Shown in pieces: positions 58,706 to 61,460 of a stretch of DNA of 61,460 nt. The translations under genes were made by a program, and so were the position numbers. Numbering within the stretch: position 1 is the stretch's first letter; each line of letters opens with the position of its first letter. Source of the stretch: Rhizobiales bacterium UBA3584 (lineage in GTDB: Bacteria; Pseudomonadota; Alphaproteobacteria; Rhizobiales; Devosiaceae); contig DFMV01000035.1 of the NCBI GenBank assembly GCA_002375765.1, positions 1 to 61,460 on the forward strand, read 5' to 3'. The notes beneath the pieces were generated by a model. The model was not told where the DNA came from. It worked only from the letters and a program-made list of their open reading frames with translations, and ran no database searches.

Positions 58706-60124
58706 ATGCGTTATCCCCGCGATCTGGCCGGTCACGGCCCCAACCCGCCCCATGCCAATTGGCCCGGCGGGGCCAATGTCGCAGTCCAGTTCGTCCTCAA
58801 TTACGAGGAGGGCGGGGAAAACAACATCCTGCATGGCGACGACGCGTCCGAAGCCTTTCTGGCCGATGTGGTGGGCGCGGCGCCCTGGCCCGGTGCCCGG
58901 CACTGGAACATCGAATCCATGTATGAATACGGCGCCCGCGCCGGGTTCTGGCGGCTGCACAAGCTTTTCACGCAAGCGGAACTGCCCCTAACCGTCTATG
59001 GCGTCGCCACCGCGCTGATGCGCGCGCCACAGCAGGTGCAGGCCATGCTCGACGCCGATTGGGAAATTGCCTCCCATGGCTATAAATGGGTCGAGCACAA
59101 GGACATGGAGCGGCAGGACGAGGCCGACCAGATCGCCCAAGCGGTGCGCCTTCATACCGTCGCCACGGGCTCGCGACCGCTTGGCTGGTACACGGGGCGC
59201 TGTTCGGTCAACACCGTGGATCTGGTGTCAGAACAGGGCGGCTTTGCCTACATCTCCGACACCTATGACGATGACCTTCCATACTGGCGGGTTCACAACG
59301 CAAAGCCGCAGCTTATCATTCCCTACACGCTGGCGAATAACGATATGCGGTTCGTTACCGCCTCGGGCTTTGCCAATGGCGAAGAGTTTTTCCAGGCGCT
59401 CAAGGACAGCTTCGATTGCCTCTATCGCGAAGGCGAGGAGGGCAGCCCCAAGATGATGTCGATCGGCCTGCATTGCCGTCTCGTCGGACAACCGGGACGA
59501 TTTGAAGGGCTGAGGCGCTTCGTCGACTATATCGGGGGTTTCGACAAGGTCTGGGTCGCGAGGCGGGTCGATATCGCCCGGCACTGGGCCGATCACCACC
59601 CCTATCAGCCGCCCCGCCTCGCGCCCTCGCAAATGGACGCCGAGAGCTTCATGGCGACATTCGGCGGCGTGTTTGAGCATTCCCCCTTTATCGCACAGCG
59701 GGCCTGGGAGGCCGAGCTGGGGCCGGCGAACGACAGCCCGCTCGGCATCCACTTTGCCCTGCGCAACCAGTTCCGCATGGCGTCCGACGACGAGCGGCTC
59801 GGCGTGCTCAATGCCCATCCGGACCTCGCCGGAAAACTGGCGGCCGCCAGGCGGCTCACCGCAGATTCGACCTCCGAACAAGCCTCGGCCGGTCTCGATG
59901 CGCTGACTGACGGGGAGCGGGCAACCTTTACCGACCTCAACACGCGCTATGTCGAAAAATTCGGCTTACCCTTCATTATCGCAGTGCGCGACAACACCAA
60001 GGCGTCGATCCTCGAAGCGTTCAAGAATCGTCTCGAAAACGACCGCGACACCGAATTCGCCACCGCCTGCGCCCAGGTCGAACGCATCGCGCAATTGCGG
60101 ATCGAGGCGCTGTTTGCGGACTAG
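58706..60124 (+). CDS. puuE-uraD: Fused allantoinase (PuuE) and OHCU decarboxylase (UraD)
   Basis: A 472-residue fusion. Residues 1-~300 are PuuE, a polysaccharide-deacetylase-fold allantoinase (YPRDLAGHGPNPPHANWPGG, VQFVLNYEEGGENNIL, IASHGYKWVEHKDM, GWYTGRCSVNT); residues ~305-470 are UraD (SFMATFGGVFEHSPFIAQ, NAHPDLAGKLAAA with the catalytic His at about 371, NTRYVEKFGLPFIIAV). It would decarboxylate OHCU to S-allantoin and open it to allantoate. ATG 58706 has GGAG 6 bases before; ATG 58685 has none. Confidence 0.94.
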   Translation: MRYPRDLAGHGPNPPHANWPGGANVAVQFVLNYEEGGENNILHGDDASEAFLADVVGAAPWPGARHWNIESMYEYGARAGFWRLHKLFTQAELPLTVYGVATALMRAPQQVQAMLDADWEIASHGYKWVEHKDMERQDEADQIAQAVRLHTVATGSRPLGWYTGRCSVNTVDLVSEQGGFAYISDTYDDDLPYWRVHNAKPQLIIPYTLANNDMRFVTASGFANGEEFFQALKDSFDCLYREGEEGSPKMMSIGLHCRLVGQPGRFEGLRRFVDYIGGFDKVWVARRVDIARHWADHHPYQPPRLAPSQMDAESFMATFGGVFEHSPFIAQRAWEAELGPANDSPLGIHFALRNQFRMASDDERLGVLNAHPDLAGKLAAARRLTADSTSEQASAGLDALTDGERATFTDLNTRYVEKFGLPFIIAVRDNTKASILEAFKNRLENDRDTEFATACAQVERIAQLRIEALFAD

Positions 60125-60573
60125 GTGCTCTCCTCGATCGATTCAAGCATGCCCTTCCAAGCCTTGGCGGTCGGTTCGATATAGTCGGCCCATTGCGCGT
60201 CCATTTCATGGGCCATGATCGCCACGCATCCCTCCCCGTCCGGGCGGAGTTCCAGGGTCACCGTTGAATTGTCTTCAGCCTCTTCGGCAGGTTCGACAAA
60301 CCAGGTAAAGACAATTCGGCGACCTGGCATCAGCTCGCGATAATAACCCCAGGCGGGGTTCTCCTGCCCCTCATCGTCGATGTCGGAGAACCGGTATTTG
60401 CCACCGACCCTGGGATCGATCGTGATTTCAGTGATGCGCGCCGAACGTCCCGTGCGCTCGAGGTTGCGCTGCATCCAGGCCCGCACTGCGGCCGGATCGA
60501 GCCATGCCGCATAGACTTCGCCAGCTGAAAGACTGGGAAAGTGATGCTCGGTTTTCGCGATAACATTGGGCAT
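60121..60573 (-). CDS. SRPBCC/AHSA1 domain protein
   Basis: A 150-residue START-like ligand-binding protein (KTEHHFPSLSAGEVYAAWLDP, RVGGKYRFSDID, the usual C-terminal WADYIEPTAKAWKGMLESIE). Activator-of-Hsp90-like family; function not known. AGGAGG four bases before ATG 60573. Follows its paralogue and is regulated with it. Convergent with puuE-uraD. Confidence 0.9.
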   Translation of the reverse strand: MPNVIAKTEHHFPSLSAGEVYAAWLDPAAVRAWMQRNLERTGRSARITEITIDPRVGGKYRFSDIDDEGQENPAWGYYRELMPGRRIVFTWFVEPAEEAEDNSTVTLELRPDGEGCVAIMAHEMDAQWADYIEPTAKAWKGMLESIEEST

Positions 60574-60581
60574 GCCGCCTC

Positions 60582-61043
60582 CTATTTGTAAAAGCCATCG
60601 CGCAGATTGATGCCATGCTCGACATAGGCCTTCATGGCCGCGAGCATGCCGGTCCAGCCTTCGCAATTGTTATACGACGATTTCAGCCCCGTCTCGGTCT
60701 GCTTCCATCCCTGCTCGGTGATCGAGACGAGCGTGCGTGTGTTGTCGTCCAGCGGCTCGAAAACCATGGTCACGGTGGTGTCGTAATTGCCACTCCCGTC
60801 GCCTTCGGGCGCCGCTTCCCAGGTGAGAACGATCTTTTCGTCGGGCACCACCTCCACAACATTGACCGGAAACGCGCCGGGGAAATCGTGGAAATCCCAG
60901 GTGACCGTGGCGCCGGTTTCGAGACGTCCCTGGGCTCCGCCGGTGGTGAAATAGCCAGAGAGCTTTTTCGGATCGGCCACCGCCTCGAATACCTCATGGA
61001 CCGGCTTTGAAATCCGGCCCGATACCGTGAATTTGAACTCCAT
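60582..61043 (-). CDS. SRPBCC/AHSA1 domain protein, second
   Basis: A 153-residue START-like protein: KFTVSGRISKPVHEVFEAVAD, GYFTTGGAQGRLETGATVTWDF (in part), KIVLTWEA, and the C-terminal NNCEGWTGMLAAMKAYVEHG. Such proteins next to ArsR regulators are frequent, role unknown. ATG 61043 has GGGAG before it; the frame open to 61073 has none. Divergent from the ArsR gene. Confidence 0.9.
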   Translation of the reverse strand: MEFKFTVSGRISKPVHEVFEAVADPKKLSGYFTTGGAQGRLETGATVTWDFHDFPGAFPVNVVEVVPDEKIVLTWEAAPEGDGSGNYDTTVTMVFEPLDDNTRTLVSITEQGWKQTETGLKSSYNNCEGWTGMLAAMKAYVEHGINLRDGFYK

Positions 61044-61075
61044 CTCGCGATCTCCCGCTTGCGTTTCGGCCATTA

Positions 61076-61093
61076 TGTTATAAATTTATAACA
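61076..61093. promoter_or_regulatory. Perfect 18-bp operator palindrome (ArsR)
   Basis: TGTTATAAA followed directly by its reverse complement TTTATAACA. It reaches the A of the ArsR ATG at 61093 and contains -10-like TATAAAT sequences on both strands, so binding would block both divergent promoters. Confidence 0.7.
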
Positions 61094-61416
61094 TGTCAAG
61101 CGACGATGATTCGGACACTATTTTCAAAGCCCTTGCCGACCGGAAGCGCCGGGCGATCCTCGATGCCTTAAAGGACGAACCGAAAACCACCGGCCAGTTG
61201 GTTGCACTGTTTCCCCAGATCGACCGCTGCACGGTGATGCAGCACATGAAGGTGCTCGAAACCGCCGGACTAATCGTGGCGCGTAAGGAAGGTCGCGAGC
61301 GCTGGAACCATCTCAACGCCCTGCCCATAAAATCCATCCACGACCGCTGGATCGGCGACTATGCCCGAAACGCTGTCGGGCTGATGTCGCGGCTGGAGAC
61401 CGAACTGAAGGCATGA
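61093..61416 (+). CDS. ArsR family transcriptional regulator (SdpR-like)
   Basis: A 107-residue winged-helix regulator: FKALADRKRRAILDALKDE, TTGQLVALFPQIDRCTVMQHMKVLETAGLIV (in part), RWNHLNALPIKSIHDRWI at the end. No metal-binding cysteines, so of the SdpR/AHSA1-linked kind. No ribosome binding site fits before its ATG because the palindrome lies there; translation may be leaderless. Represses itself and the SRPBCC pair, most likely. Confidence 0.92.
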   Translation: MSSDDDSDTIFKALADRKRRAILDALKDEPKTTGQLVALFPQIDRCTVMQHMKVLETAGLIVARKEGRERWNHLNALPIKSIHDRWIGDYARNAVGLMSRLETELKA

Positions 61417-61423
61417 CAAAACC

Positions 61424-61460
61424 TCCGACGGCCAATGGCCTCGGGCTATGATCGCCATTC
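61424..61460 (-). repeat. REP-like palindromic element, right copy
   Basis: Reverse complement of the left copy (29-66): 23 identical bases at 61438-61460 and 9 more at 61424-61432, with a different 5-base centre (61433-61437). The window ends inside or at the end of the element, so its full length is not seen. Confidence 0.6.

Noticed and set aside
1..61460. Mobile elements, prophage or CRISPR
   Set aside because: No transposase, integrase, phage gene or regular repeat array seen in any frame.

Overview
The window is about 61 kb of GC-rich, gene-dense bacterial chromosome. It looks like an alphaproteobacterium of the order Hyphomicrobiales (Devosia/Pelagibacterium-like). The grounds are the petABC (fbc) operon order, HemF next to TrmL, the acuI-pccBA-scpA-mce chain, the PuuD-type urate route and the general codon style; this assignment is inference from protein character, not from a database search. 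I see no rRNA, tRNA, CRISPR array, prophage, integrase or transposase.

Layout: 0.2-7.4 kb is housekeeping: ychF, an ECF42-type sigma factor with its DGPF (YciI-like) partner, a DUF305 membrane protein, a HhH DNA-glycosylase-like protein, an ABC exporter, two overlapping MaoC dehydratases and a DUF423 protein. 7.3-8.0 kb is a gene-poor stretch with one plausible small gene. 8.0-10.2 kb has a divergent HxlR regulator/QorB pair and apt. 10.3-13.0 kb is the cytochrome bc1 operon (petABC). 13.2-20.1 kb has trmL, hemF, cca, two Nudix hydrolases, a GNAT, a glutathionyl-hydroquinone reductase and a phosphoesterase. 20.2-22.8 kb carries murL-murD2, the alternative route that places D-Glu in peptidoglycan by epimerising a terminal L-Glu.

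23.4-30.6 kb, all on the minus strand, is a chain from acryloyl-CoA to succinyl-CoA: acuI, pccB, pccA, scpA (methylmalonyl-CoA mutase) and mce. Next come a membrane TPR regulator divergent from a single-domain receiver, a 480-bp gene-free stretch rich in inverted repeats, and otsBA (trehalose synthesis). 36.5-41.3 kb is a ribose-type sugar ABC operon controlled by a divergent LacI-family regulator, with two operator-like sites phased by 21 bp.

41.9-60.1 kb is a purine salvage and catabolism region. It holds a BMP-type nucleoside/nucleobase ABC transporter, adenine deaminase, malate synthase G, guanine deaminase, urate hydroxylase PuuD, xanthine dehydrogenase XdhABC, HIU hydrolase, and a fused allantoinase(PuuE)-OHCU decarboxylase(UraD). 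Together they would import purines, deaminate them, oxidise them to urate and on to allantoin/allantoate; malate synthase could absorb the glyoxylate made further down. A shared sequence motif before the transporter operon and between uraH and puuE-uraD suggests one common regulator.

The last kilobase has two SRPBCC genes divergent from an ArsR-family regulator, with a perfect 18-bp palindrome at the junction. Near both ends of the window, in opposite orientation, lies the same REP-like hairpin element.
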